Numbered from the stretch's first letter, positions 1 to 7,192 are shown. The stretch: DNA of 16,688 nt from Chloroflexota bacterium (GCA_021788565.1 JAJYKO010000030.1:1-16688); one strand, 5' to 3'. Numbers and translations: made by a program. Notes: generated by a model not told the origin, from the letters alone.

Positions 1-2
1 CA

Positions 3-782
3 CGCGGGATTGGCCGCGTCGTGGCGGAACATCTGGCGAGCCTGGGCGCCACGGTCGCGGTCCACGGCACCTCACCCACCTCCGCCCGCGCCTTCGGCGA
101 GGCCGAGTCGCTGGAGGCCGTCGCCCACGATATCGCAACCGCCCACTCCGCGCGCGTGCTCCCCGTCCACGGCGACCTGACCGACGAGGCAGAGGTGAAG
201 CGAATTGCCGGCGAGATCCGCCGCGAATTCGGGCGCATCGACATCCTGGTGAACGTAGCCGGCGGAGACATCGGGGCCAGTGGGACGGCCGGACCTTCCG
301 GCGGCAGACCCGCCCAGAACGACGCGATCTACGTCGACCTTGCGGACATCAGGTCGGTGCTGGACCGCAACCTGATGACCTGCATCCTCACCTGCCGGGA
401 GGTCGCGCCCGAGATGATGGAGCGACGCTCCGGCCGCATCGTGAATACCGGCAGCATCGCCGGGTTGGGCGGCGCAGATACCGGCGCCATCTACGCCACG
501 GCCAAGGCCGCCGTGCACGAGTACACCCGCTGCCTGGCCGGGCAGCTTCGCCCCTACGACGTGACCGTCAACGCCGTCGCTCCCGGTCCCATACTCACGG
601 CACGTTTCGCCGCCTCCAGGCCCCTGGATCAGGGGATGATGACGGAGGGTGGGACCCTGGTCCGCTACGGAAGGCCCGGGGAGATCGCCTCCGTCGTCGC
701 CTTCCTCGTCTCGGATGCCGCGTCCTACATCAGCGGCCAGGTGCTGCGGGTGGATGGCGGCCGGCAGACCTGGCCCGCGTAG
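3..782 (+). CDS. SDR-family NAD(P)-dependent oxidoreductase, 5' end missing
   Basis: A classical short-chain dehydrogenase/reductase, probably FabG-like, that would reduce a keto group or oxidise an alcohol using NAD(P)(H) in the cytoplasm. The reading frame is open from the first bases and encodes RGIGR, the end of the TGxxxGIG dinucleotide-binding motif, so the true start lies a few codons to a few dozen bases outside the window. The GTG at 21 is therefore internal. Further on are the NAG-type motif (as NVAGG), the catalytic Ser in NTGSIAG, the catalytic YATAK (YxxxK), the NAVAPGPI loop and the usual C-terminal YISGQVLRVDGG. The length (about 260 residues) suits the family. It converges on a broken TetR regulator, with about 16 nt between the two stops. 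The substrate cannot be read from sequence. Confidence 0.93.
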   Translation, partial: RGIGRVVAEHLASLGATVAVHGTSPTSARAFGEAESLEAVAHDIATAHSARVLPVHGDLTDEAEVKRIAGEIRREFGRIDILVNVAGGDIGASGTAGPSGGRPAQNDAIYVDLADIRSVLDRNLMTCILTCREVAPEMMERRSGRIVNTGSIAGLGGADTGAIYATAKAAVHEYTRCLAGQLRPYDVTVNAVAPGPILTARFAASRPLDQGMMTEGGTLVRYGRPGEIASVVAFLVSDAASYISGQVLRVDGGRQTWPA

Positions 783-798
783 CCTCAATGCGTTGACC

Positions 799-1253
799 CT
801 ACGCCAGCACCCTTTTCCGAAGCGACCGAATCAGCAGCTCGGCAAGCACCAGGAAGGACTCGGGACTCTCCTCCAGGCGAAGACGGACGTACTCGAACTC
901 CATGCGTAGCTCGTCCATGGTCGAGGCGGTTTCCGGGATTGGTCGCTGCACCCGGGGGACTGTGAAGTCCCGCTGAAGCATGGTCACCACGCCCCGGATC
1001 AGCGCCTCCTTGGTGGGGAAGTAGTAGTGGAGCGTGGCGACGTTGATGCCCGCCTCCAGCGCCATGCCCGCACCCTGAGACCCTCGAACCCCCTCTCGGC
1101 GATGTGGCGGTACGCGATGTCCACGAGCTCGGCGCGGCGATCGTGGCGTGAGTGGTGCTCCGGACTGGCGTGCTCCGGCTCCGGCTGCTGCCCTCCCACC
1201 CCCGCCTGCCGCGGCGCCCTCCGGCCCTGAAGGATTGCCGTTTCTCTCTCCAC
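799..1253 (-). pseudogene. TetR/AcrR-family transcriptional regulator, frameshifted and C-terminally short
   Basis: The DNA-binding domain is split over two frames. One frame, from the GTG at 1253, gives RRAELVDIAYRHIAERGFEG followed by LRVR, which is helix 1 and the start of helix 2 of a TetR domain. The other frame carries MALEAGINVATLHYYFPTKE, the recognition helix and the following turn. The switch lies at about 1063-1070 and would be repaired by adding one base, after which the two pieces join into a normal TetR HTH. The GTG at 1253 is preceded by GGAGG with a 6-nt gap, which fixes the start. The ligand-binding part ends after VLAELLIRSLRKRVLA, so the joined product would be about 150 residues against a usual 190-210. 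It meets the SDR gene tail to tail. Either a decayed regulator or, less likely given the short C-terminus as well, a single sequencing error. Confidence 0.82.
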
Positions 1254-1276
1254 TGCTCTCCTCCCACCGATTCAAT

Positions 1277-1290
1277 CAAGCATTTGCTTG
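1277..1290. promoter_or_regulatory. Palindromic operator upstream of the TetR gene
   Basis: CAAGCA and TGCTTG form perfect 6-bp arms around TT. The palindrome lies 23 nt upstream of the GTG start of the TetR gene, where an autoregulatory TetR operator is expected. The size and two-fold symmetry are usual for TetR operators. That this regulator, or a relative, binds here is inferred. Confidence 0.55.
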
Positions 1291-1393
1291 GGATCACGTT
1301 TCGTTCTACCATCCTCCGCCTATTCTCCACCGCGGGACCGTCCCAGGTTGAGTAAGCGTACTGTCCTCAGGGGCGCGGCGCTGAAGCGACCGC

Positions 1394-1472
1394 GCTGAAA
1401 AGACGAAGCCCTGTCGGGCTGGGACATAGTCCGAAGGACTTTGTCTTTTCAGCCCGAGGCTTCAGCCTCGGG
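1394..1472. repeat. Multi-hairpin inverted-repeat element
   Basis: Outer arms GCTGAAAAGAC (1394-1404) and GTCTTTTCAGC (1443-1453) are perfect 11-bp complements. They enclose two further perfect hairpins, AGCCC-TGTC-GGGCT (1407-1420) and AGTCC-GAA-GGACT (1428-1440). A third hairpin follows directly: CCCGAGGC-TTCA-GCCTCGGG (1453-1472). The result is a cloverleaf-like fold with an extra stem. It lies in a non-coding gap between the TetR remnant and the lone antitoxin. It could be a REP-like or transposon-mobilised palindrome or a structured RNA. There is no second copy in the window. Confidence 0.6.
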
Positions 1473-1690
1473 CGAGCCCTTTTGGACCATCTCCCTGCCG
1501 CCATGGCGGCTTGCACCTGGTCTCGACGCAGCTGGGCCACGTCGTGGTACAGGGAAGGTGGGGGAGAGACAAGAGACGGAGGGGTAAGGGATAGGAGGAA
1601 GGAGGGTGAAGCGGGAGACGCGGCTAGGTTGTCTGAGCCGTCCACCTGAGCCGGGGGCCGTCCAGCGTGACTATTGTCGACGTGTCGTCG
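1473..1690. other. Non-coding stretch downstream of the lone antitoxin
   Basis: Purine-rich plus-strand sequence at about 1556-1625. I see no convincing gene on either strand and, in particular, no toxin gene downstream of the Phd-like antitoxin. Confidence 0.4.
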
Positions 1691-1951
1691 CTAGGCATCC
1701 TTCCGGCCCTCGTCGACCGTCATCTCGAGGCGAAACTGCTCAGCTTGCGAGGGGTCGGAGAAGCGCAAGCCTGGGACCCGGTGGGCGGAGCCTCGCTCCA
1801 TCTCTTGGTAGAGCTCGACGGGCAGCAGGACGGCCACATCGCGCCCTCGCTGAGTGATCACCACTGGCTCCCTCCGCTGGCGCATCCGCTCTACTATTCC
1901 CCTGGCATCTCTCGCGAGGTCGGTGATGGGCCGGACCTCAGGCATCCTCAT
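1691..1951 (-). CDS. Phd/YefM-family antitoxin, no toxin partner
   Basis: An 86-residue antitoxin-type DNA-binding protein. The N-terminal half (MRMPEVRPITDLARDARGIV, then EPVVITQRGRDVAVLLPVELY) is the Phd/YefM fold: a short strand, a helix, and a two-stranded sheet with the typical 'GRDVAVLLP' strand. The C-terminal 30 residues would be the toxin-neutralising tail. The ATG at 1951 has GGGAGG five bases upstream. In a normal locus a RelE/YoeB, Doc or VapC gene follows within a few bases; here the next 300 bases downstream hold no plausible toxin. It may be an orphan left after toxin loss, or a free-standing regulator. A perfect palindrome about 30 nt upstream suggests autoregulation survives. 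Family call is firm; the orphan state is what I see within this window. Confidence 0.85.
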   Translation of the reverse strand: MRMPEVRPITDLARDARGIVERMRQRREPVVITQRGRDVAVLLPVELYQEMERGSAHRVPGLRFSDPSQAEQFRLEMTVDEGRKDA

Positions 1952-1982
1952 GGCAGCCTCCCAACCTGTTGTTGGCTATGCG

Positions 1983-1999
1983 TCTGATATCGTATCAGA
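1983..1999. promoter_or_regulatory. Palindromic operator of the Phd/YefM antitoxin gene
   Basis: TCTGATA and TATCAGA are perfect 7-bp arms around TCG. The site lies 31 nt upstream of the antitoxin ATG. Phd/YefM proteins bind palindromes in their own promoters, so autoregulation is the natural reading. Confidence 0.6.
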
Positions 2000-2044
2000 A
2001 CACGCTTCTGGGCAACAGGGACAGAACGACCCACGGTTGGAGCT

Positions 2045-3973
2045 TCATTGTGTTCCCAGCGACAACGGGGCGGGCTGTGCCTCCTCCATCTGATAGACCA
2101 GAAGCCCGTTGTTCCCACAGGCAACGCACAGCCGGTTGCCTGCCAGGATAGCTCTGGCCGGTTCATCCTCCCGGTCGTCCAACCTCTCGGATGCCAGCTC
2201 GATAGGATGGACAGGGTTCGTAATATCTACGACGGAGAGGTTATCCCGCGCGATCACGTAGGCCAGAGAACCTTCAACGATCACCTGGCGAAAGCGGCCG
2301 CAGCAACCGGTCCGGACGCCGCCCACCAGGGTCGGTCGTGCCGGGTCGGCCACATCCACTATGCACAGGCGATCGTGTACGCACAGATATGCCAGCGACC
2401 CGACCACGGCCAGGCTGTCCACCCCTTCCCGAGCAGGATAGAGCCCCGCCTGCTTTGGGTGTCTGGGGTACCGCAGGTCGAAGATTTGGAGGCCGCTGGC
2501 CAGGGCCACGTACACGAAACCCCCGCTGACCGCGAGATCGTGGATATCGCCTCCCAGGTGATGACGGGCTAACTTCCGGGCGGCGGGGTTCTTGGGCAGG
2601 GCGACGATAGACAGCCATTCGCCCTCCACGGCGTAGAGCCGCTTCCCGTCCAGCACGATCTTGTCTGACGGCTCCAGCGACCGTATGGGTCCGACCCGCC
2701 TTGGGTTGGCAACGTCCGTGAGGTCGACCAGGCACACTTCGTGGCTGGCAGCCACGTACGCCATGGAGCCTGCGAGCGTCACGCTCCGGCCTTTTCCGCC
2801 CAGGCCCACCCATCCCAAAAGGCTTGGTGCGAGCGAAGCAGCGAGGTCCACGGTGCGCAGTCCCCCGACCTTGCCGGGCAGGAAAGCTCCCTCGGCTACG
2901 TGGATCGTTCCCGGACCCTGCAGGAGATACCCTCGGCTGTCCACCACCGCCGCATATTGCCCGACGACGCCGACGTCTGCCACCTCCGGCACGGTGATGT
3001 CGCACCCTATCGAGCGGGTTCGGGCCGGATCAGAGACGTCGAATAGACTCAGCCCGCCGGAGTCGTCGGCCACGTAGGCCCGTCCATCTTTCACTACGAT
3101 GTCCTGGCCGAAGTACAGATCGTTGCGGTGGCCGGTGGCCGCTAGCCGTTTGGGGTCGGAAATGTCGATCGTATACACACCGGTGCCCCCGGCGATGGCA
3201 TAAGCCGTCGGACCGGCGATGTCCACTGCCCATATTGCCGATGCCGACCCGAAGAAGCCAGCCGGCTCCGGACAAGTCGGGTCCGAGACATCGATGCGGT
3301 GCAGGCCCGCTTCCGTTCCCAGGTACGCATGGTGCCCCGCGACGGCGACACAGGTGCCGGCATCGCCGACGGAGCAGCTGCCGAGCAGGGCCGGCCGTTC
3401 GGGCTCCCCGAAATCGAAGACGGCCAGCCCGGAGGAAGTAGGCGCGTAGCCGAGGGGTCCGACCAACCGCAGCCCCCGCAATTCGACGTCGACGCTGCCT
3501 CTCCTGCGCCTCGAAGGTTCGACGTATCTGCCTGTGTAACGCGGCCTGGCGGGGTCCTTCACATCGAATATCAGTAGGCGGTCAAAATCGCCTAGGACGT
3601 AGAGGTACTCCTCTGTTCCGGCGAAACTGCAATCGTAACCTAGATACTCGCCCAGAGCGTATTCCTGGGCTACTTCCCCGAGCAAGGTAGGCTGCTCGGG
3701 GACCCCGACGTCCAGGATGTGGATCGAGTACTCGTCGCCTACGTAGGCCCGACTGCCGGCCAGGACGATCCTCTCCACGATACCTTTGAGGGGCGGGGAC
3801 TGACCGACGAGCGTCGGCCGCGATTGCGGCGAAATTCGCAGGGAGACGACGCGCCAGCCCACGCCTGCGAGAAGGACATCTCCGGCCAGGGCGAGCGCGC
3901 GCGTCGCTCCGCCGAACTGGTCTACCAGCCTTAGCCTGTGTGTCCTGTCGGAATCTTTGATGTCGTCAGTCAT
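2045..3973 (-). CDS. LVIVD-repeat beta-propeller protein
   Basis: A 642-residue protein built almost wholly of repeats of about 45 residues. Each ends in a strand and turn of the type 'hxDVxDPxxPxxxG', for example FDVKDPARPRYTG, IDVSDPTCPEPAG, FDVSDPARTRSIG, VDLTDVANPRRVG and VDVADPARPTLVG. I count about 13 such units. This is the LVIVD repeat, expected to fold into one or two beta-propellers used for binding partners. I see no signal peptide, transmembrane helix or anchoring signal, although many LVIVD proteins are exported; this one may be cytoplasmic or part of a complex. I prefer the ATG at 3973, which has GGAAG six bases upstream, over the TTG 33 nt earlier. It begins 38 nt after the hicB stop on the same strand, so co-transcription with the hicAB remnant is possible. 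Its role is unknown. Confidence 0.82.
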   Translation of the reverse strand: MTDDIKDSDRTHRLRLVDQFGGATRALALAGDVLLAGVGWRVVSLRISPQSRPTLVGQSPPLKGIVERIVLAGSRAYVGDEYSIHILDVGVPEQPTLLGEVAQEYALGEYLGYDCSFAGTEEYLYVLGDFDRLLIFDVKDPARPRYTGRYVEPSRRRRGSVDVELRGLRLVGPLGYAPTSSGLAVFDFGEPERPALLGSCSVGDAGTCVAVAGHHAYLGTEAGLHRIDVSDPTCPEPAGFFGSASAIWAVDIAGPTAYAIAGGTGVYTIDISDPKRLAATGHRNDLYFGQDIVVKDGRAYVADDSGGLSLFDVSDPARTRSIGCDITVPEVADVGVVGQYAAVVDSRGYLLQGPGTIHVAEGAFLPGKVGGLRTVDLAASLAPSLLGWVGLGGKGRSVTLAGSMAYVAASHEVCLVDLTDVANPRRVGPIRSLEPSDKIVLDGKRLYAVEGEWLSIVALPKNPAARKLARHHLGGDIHDLAVSGGFVYVALASGLQIFDLRYPRHPKQAGLYPAREGVDSLAVVGSLAYLCVHDRLCIVDVADPARPTLVGGVRTGCCGRFRQVIVEGSLAYVIARDNLSVVDITNPVHPIELASERLDDREDEPARAILAGNRLCVACGNNGLLVYQMEEAQPAPLSLGTQ

Positions 3974-4011
3974 CAGCGACTTCCACAAGATCGAGGGGAA
4001 GGGCAAACAGC

Positions 4012-4239
4012 CTACCCTGCGACGTCCACCACAATGGCCTGGGTAGGCGCGGTTTCTTCCGGGACGACCTCGCCGCTCTCCACCAGGTCGGACAAGTAGA
4101 CGGAGATCGCCTCGCGCGCGTTGGCGATAGCTTCCTCTATCGTGTCTCCCTGGGTGTTGCAGCCCGGGAGCGTCGGCACTCGAACCGTGTAACCGCCGTC
4201 CTCCGAATCAGGCGTCAGCAAGATCGTGTAGCGCCTAAT
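4012..4239 (-). CDS. hicB: HicB-family antitoxin
   Basis: The conserved region reads RRYTILLTPDSEDGGYTVRV and then PTLPGCNTQGDTIEEAIANA, the RNase-H-like partial fold of HicB antitoxins, followed by 'REAISVYLSDLVESGE'. HicB normally binds and blocks the HicA mRNA interferase and represses its own operon. The start is unusual. The domain begins at an ATT codon (4239) with GGAGAG six bases upstream and no ATG, GTG or TTG close by. The next in-frame ATG, at 4296, would add 19 poorly HicB-like residues. From the ATT the protein is about 75 residues, near the usual length. It overlaps the 3' end of the hicA remnant in another frame. With the toxin internally deleted, this is in effect an unpaired antitoxin. 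Confidence 0.83.
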   Translation of the reverse strand: MRRYTILLTPDSEDGGYTVRVPTLPGCNTQGDTIEEAIANAREAISVYLSDLVESGEVVPEETAPTQAIVVDVAG

Positions 4240-4355
4240 AGGAGTCTCTCCAGTTCGTCGATGGCGAGGCCTGCATCCTCCACCATCTTGTACCATCCGT
4301 CCTGGTACAGGGCGCGCAGCAACTCCTCGGCGGTGATCCGGGGCAACCTGGGCAT
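4215..4355 (-). pseudogene. hicA: HicA-family toxin with an internal in-frame deletion
   Basis: The frame starts MPRLPRITAEELLRALYQDG, a textbook HicA N-terminus (LPR-x-T/S-xx-EL-xx-AL-xx-xG). It then runs directly into YKMVEDAGLAIDELERLL, which matches the C-terminal helix of HicA (…LRDAGLSxEEFLELL). The middle is absent: the QxGSH segment with the catalytic histidine, the following strands and the second conserved histidine region. The product is 46 residues against the usual 60-80, so roughly 25-35 residues have been lost while the frame was kept. The protein cannot be an active mRNA interferase as I understand the family. It remains directly upstream of, and overlapping, hicB. Alternative: an unrelated short protein, unlikely given both ends match. 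Confidence 0.75.
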
Positions 4356-4816
4356 GTCAGTCGCACCCACTCTTACTGTCCCGTAGTTTAGCTGATTCCG
4401 CGAGAAATGTGTCCACACCGGCTCGGAGGGGCCCGGTAGTCGCGGGAGCATTGAGGAAACCGAACCTGACCACCAGACGAAGGAGACAGCAAAGCGCGTT
4501 GAACTCGACACCGTCTGGCCGATGCCGCTGGCGATCGAGATCGGGCTGGCGGTCTCGGTGGGGTAAGTGGCGGCGCGGCAGTTCAAGGGTTCCGAGGGCG
4601 GGTGGGCGCCGCGCTGCGAGGATTGGTGCTGGGATTAAGCGCGACCGGGCTCCAGAGCGTGGCGAAAAAGAAAGGGGAGGCGTGAGGCAGGATTTATGAC
4701 AGCGGCGAGGCCGGGATGCCGTTCGCCTCTCGTCAGACCAGACTGGCGTGCAGAAGGGACGGATTGACGAGGCGCACTACGCTCCGGTTTAGGGGCTGGC
4801 GACAGCGTTGACGCTG
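4356..4816. other. Gene-poor gap between the hicAB remnant and the defence island
   Basis: About 460 bases without a convincing complete gene. On the plus strand an open stretch without a clear start runs to TAA at about 4566 and ends in residues such as ELDTVWPMPLAIEIGLAVSV. It could be the tail of a lost gene or chance. A possible minus-strand promoter for hicA (TGGACA, 19 nt, TAAACT) lies at about 4390-4420. No transposase or RNA gene seen. Confidence 0.35.
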
Positions 4817-4818
4817 TC
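4801..4818. terminator. Hairpin at the 3' end of the defence gene cluster
   Basis: GACAGCG-TTGA-CGCTGTC is a perfect 7-bp stem overlapping the stop codon of the last island gene. No U-tract follows on the minus strand, so if it terminates transcription it is not a classical intrinsic terminator. Confidence 0.3.
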
Positions 4819-5701
4819 AGTCGCCGCGACGAGGACGAGACAAGCGTTCGTGTTCAGCCAGCAAGAAAGCGAGGAAACTCCGAACCAGGTTGCAGAAGAG
4901 ACGGGCCTCGTTCAGGGACAGCACGACACCTTCGTTGAGATCAAGCCCATGCCTTACACCGCCCCCGGTTGGCGAGGACAGGTATCCGTGTACCTCGGTC
5001 GCCCATCTCAAGACGCGGTCCAGAGTCGTGCCAGCATGCTGGCGGCGGAGCTCTCTCACGATATCGTTGAAGTATTTGCCCTCGATTGTGCCGGTTCCGC
5101 TGTCTACGTCTCGGAATGCTGTGCTGACAGTCTCGAGCAACCACAGCATCTCCTGAACTGCCTCGCGTCCCCGGCCCTGCGACAGCAGTTCCTCAGCGCG
5201 CCCCAGAGAGGAATGAAGAAGACTCTGTGCCTGCTCCGCCAGCGTAGGGGGTGGGTTGGGCACGGCGACCACGTGGGTAGCCTGGTCTTGCAGGAGGAGC
5301 TCAGTCCCCCGGATTTTGTATGGCACGTTGTGTTCTCGACAGATACGGTTGATCATTTCGGCGTCCGGGGCAAACAGGTCGCCGGGCCGCCGCCTTACCG
5401 CTTCGCAGGCATCGAACATGGCTTCAAGGAACAGCGGTGGGTTTGCGGCCACCTCTGACGTCAGCTGTGAAAGGTCAGATTCGGCCCAACTGGCATTAGA
5501 GCTCATGTAGTGCGTTGTTCCATTCGCGGCAGAGAAGTAGCTCTTGAAGAGCTCAATGAACTCCTGGAGATCGCCCTGCGTAGCGGTCTTCCTGATGAGT
5601 TGCAGGGACTCCTGGACGGCGGCGTCCGGAATGCGACTCGCACCCTCGCTAATAGCTGTGGGAGCTTCGAAGCGCCATCGGCTGGGGAACTTCAGCGCCA
5701 T
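4817..5701 (-). CDS. Abortive-infection/HEPN-like protein (uncertain)
   Basis: A mostly helical, soluble protein of 294 residues. The middle carries 'PPLFLEAMFDACEAVR' and 'DAEMINRICREHNVPYKIRG', a pattern I associate with bacterial defence proteins that have an abortive-infection-type C-terminus. The C-terminal part has 'KYFNDIVRELRR' and then 'GGGVRHGLDLNEG' (R250-H251-G252) followed by the helix 'SLNEARLFCNLVRSFLAFLL' and AEH. This resembles the RN/RH...HG helix of AbiC-type or HEPN RNase-like domains. If so, it may cut or modify RNA on phage infection. There are no membrane helices. The ATG at 5701 has GGAGG eight bases upstream. It is the last gene of the minus-strand island, 160 nt after the HNH gene, so it may have its own promoter. 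The family assignment is by pattern only. Confidence 0.55.
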   Translation of the reverse strand: MALKFPSRWRFEAPTAISEGASRIPDAAVQESLQLIRKTATQGDLQEFIELFKSYFSAANGTTHYMSSNASWAESDLSQLTSEVAANPPLFLEAMFDACEAVRRRPGDLFAPDAEMINRICREHNVPYKIRGTELLLQDQATHVVAVPNPPPTLAEQAQSLLHSSLGRAEELLSQGRGREAVQEMLWLLETVSTAFRDVDSGTGTIEGKYFNDIVRELRRQHAGTTLDRVLRWATEVHGYLSSPTGGGVRHGLDLNEGVVLSLNEARLFCNLVRSFLAFLLAEHERLSRPRRGD

Positions 5702-5861
5702 TTGATTGTCCTCCGCGAGTGAAAAGGAGCCTTCATACTCATCGTGTCACAATTGGGCTTAGTCGATGCGCTCACCATCTCTTCCTCGCCAGGCCATGAT
5801 GTTGCAAACGGCACCTCATCTCCGGTTCCAGGTCGCCAGGAGCGCCCGCTGGTTGCCAATT

Positions 5862-6623
5862 CTATTGCGTCAGGTTGTCCAGATTCACTTCAGTGATTCC
5901 CTCGTTGTCTTTCCGTAGAACAGCAATGATCCCTATGGGAAACGGCGACGGCTCTGGTTCAAGCCCACCCTCTAAGACTTGGATCTCGCGGCCACCAAAA
6001 ACCCAGAAGCCCGCATCGTCGAGATCCTGGATCGACTGGGTGAGACTGAAGGCAGCGCTGACTCGACCATGAGGTTCGAGATCATCTCCCATCTCTGCCC
6101 AATCGGTGGCGGCCTGCAGGAAGTTGCCGATGAGATCAACCTCCTCTTCAGACTGCGGGTCGTCGTTCCGAGTGCGGTATCCATAGCTTCCGATCAATAT
6201 GTCGAGCACCTGTTGGCCTGTGGTGAGCCGAGGTAGGTGCGAGGGGATGTTCTGCTTGACCCGCCGCATCCTCAAGGGTTTGGGCTTCGTCTGGTCGGTC
6301 AGCCGCGCCGATACCCAGACCTCGTGGTTCGCCTTCATTTGCCGAAGGATTTGTGTCGTGTAGGTGTCTTCCTGGTCGTCCACCATCTTGTGGTGTGTCC
6401 GGCACAGAAGAATCAGGTTCTCGTACGAGTCGAGCTTGTCCTGAGGATAGGCAGGGTCGTGGCGTGGACCGTTCTCCCGAGGCGATATGACATGACACTC
6501 GTCACCGACCACGGACTCGTCATCTCGCTGGGTCGCGTCGATCACGAGCTCGTGCTTGCAGATCGCACAGCGATTGCCCGACCGTCCCCAGAGCAACTTT
6601 CTTGTCTTATCAGAGACTGTCAT
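5862..6623 (-). CDS. HNH endonuclease
   Basis: A 253-residue protein with an N-terminal HNH (beta-beta-alpha-metal) nuclease domain. The zinc ligands appear to be C19 and C22 (CAIC) and C74 and H77. The catalytic elements are H44 in GDECHVISP, N69 in SYENLILLC and H78 in CRTHHKMVDD. This 'DECHxxS…yeNlillC..HHk.vDd' form is common in HNH proteins of defence loci. The C-terminal 150 residues are not a domain I recognise; they are acidic and may sense a ligand or partner. The ATG at 6623 has GGGAG six bases upstream. It follows the DUF6998-like gene by 63 nt on the same strand and probably shares its transcript. It is expected to cut double-stranded DNA in the cytoplasm; whether it recognises modified DNA is unknown. 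Confidence 0.85.
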   Translation of the reverse strand: MTVSDKTRKLLWGRSGNRCAICKHELVIDATQRDDESVVGDECHVISPRENGPRHDPAYPQDKLDSYENLILLCRTHHKMVDDQEDTYTTQILRQMKANHEVWVSARLTDQTKPKPLRMRRVKQNIPSHLPRLTTGQQVLDILIGSYGYRTRNDDPQSEEEVDLIGNFLQAATDWAEMGDDLEPHGRVSAAFSLTQSIQDLDDAGFWVFGGREIQVLEGGLEPEPSPFPIGIIAVLRKDNEGITEVNLDNLTQ

Positions 6624-6686
6624 GGCGCTCTCCCTTGCCCAAGGGCGACGCTGCTTGAACTCACTGTTTGCAGATACGATCGTGGA

Positions 6687-7157
6687 TCAGGGCATAGGCC
6701 TCTGCCAGCGGAGTCGGCCAATCGATTTGAACTTGCTCACAGCCAGGGCTCCCCGCTCGTTACGGGCCTTCGAACCAGGCGCCTGCAGCGCGGAGACCAC
6801 CGCCCGACGGTCGGCTTCGTAGATCTCCGTTGCATCGAGGTTCTCGTCCAGGAGAACCAGAATAACTGCGTCCCACTCTTTCTCCGTACGGATTCCGCCC
6901 AGGCGCTGGCCCGGCTTGGAATCGATCTGCAGACACCGTCCCTTGATCTGAAGCCGTCGAATGAAGCCATCCCTGTTCTCGACGGCATCGTACCCTTCCT
7001 GCCGTGCGGGCGTGAGCTCGATACCAAGAATACGCGCGGCCTCGTACTCGGCGACTTCGCCGGTGATGCCGAGGGGCTTCCCGGTTAACCCTCTGTACTC
7101 CTGTGCAAGCTTCTTCGCATCGCGCAGGATTTCCATGATTCGGTCGTCTCCAGACAT
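6687..7157 (-). CDS. DUF6998-like protein with a PD-(D/E)xK-type core
   Basis: A 156-residue protein with a conserved core: 'LTGKPLGITGEVAEYEAA' (E34 and E37), GYDAV (D57), LQIKGR (Q70-I-K72) and 'EWDAVILVLLDENLDATEIY'. Close to the C-terminus comes 'APGSKARNERGALAVSKFKS'. I recognise this set as the family called DUF6998. The order Glu in a helix, then Asp on a strand, then QxK on the next strand, is the layout of a PD-(D/E)xK nuclease with Gln replacing the second acid, so DNA cleavage or DNA binding is plausible. The ATG at 7157 is chosen because GGGG lies six bases upstream; a TTG 12 nt earlier lacks correct spacing. It starts 35 nt after the HhH gene on the same strand, in the Type I restriction cluster. 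The family name rests on recall, the motif on direct reading. Confidence 0.7.
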   Translation of the reverse strand: MSGDDRIMEILRDAKKLAQEYRGLTGKPLGITGEVAEYEAARILGIELTPARQEGYDAVENRDGFIRRLQIKGRCLQIDSKPGQRLGGIRTEKEWDAVILVLLDENLDATEIYEADRRAVVSALQAPGSKARNERGALAVSKFKSIGRLRWQRPMP

Positions 7158-7192
7158 CAGTGACCCCAACCCTCCAGGCTTGCGCTACGTTC

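Noticed and set aside
72..788. Minus-strand open frame opposite the SDR gene
   Set aside because: The plus strand has the complete SDR motif set; the minus product is low in complexity.
1367..1645. A minus-strand frame that might be the toxin of the orphan antitoxin
   Set aside because: The product is Ser/Pro-rich with no RelE, Doc or PIN pattern, and it runs through the multi-hairpin element.
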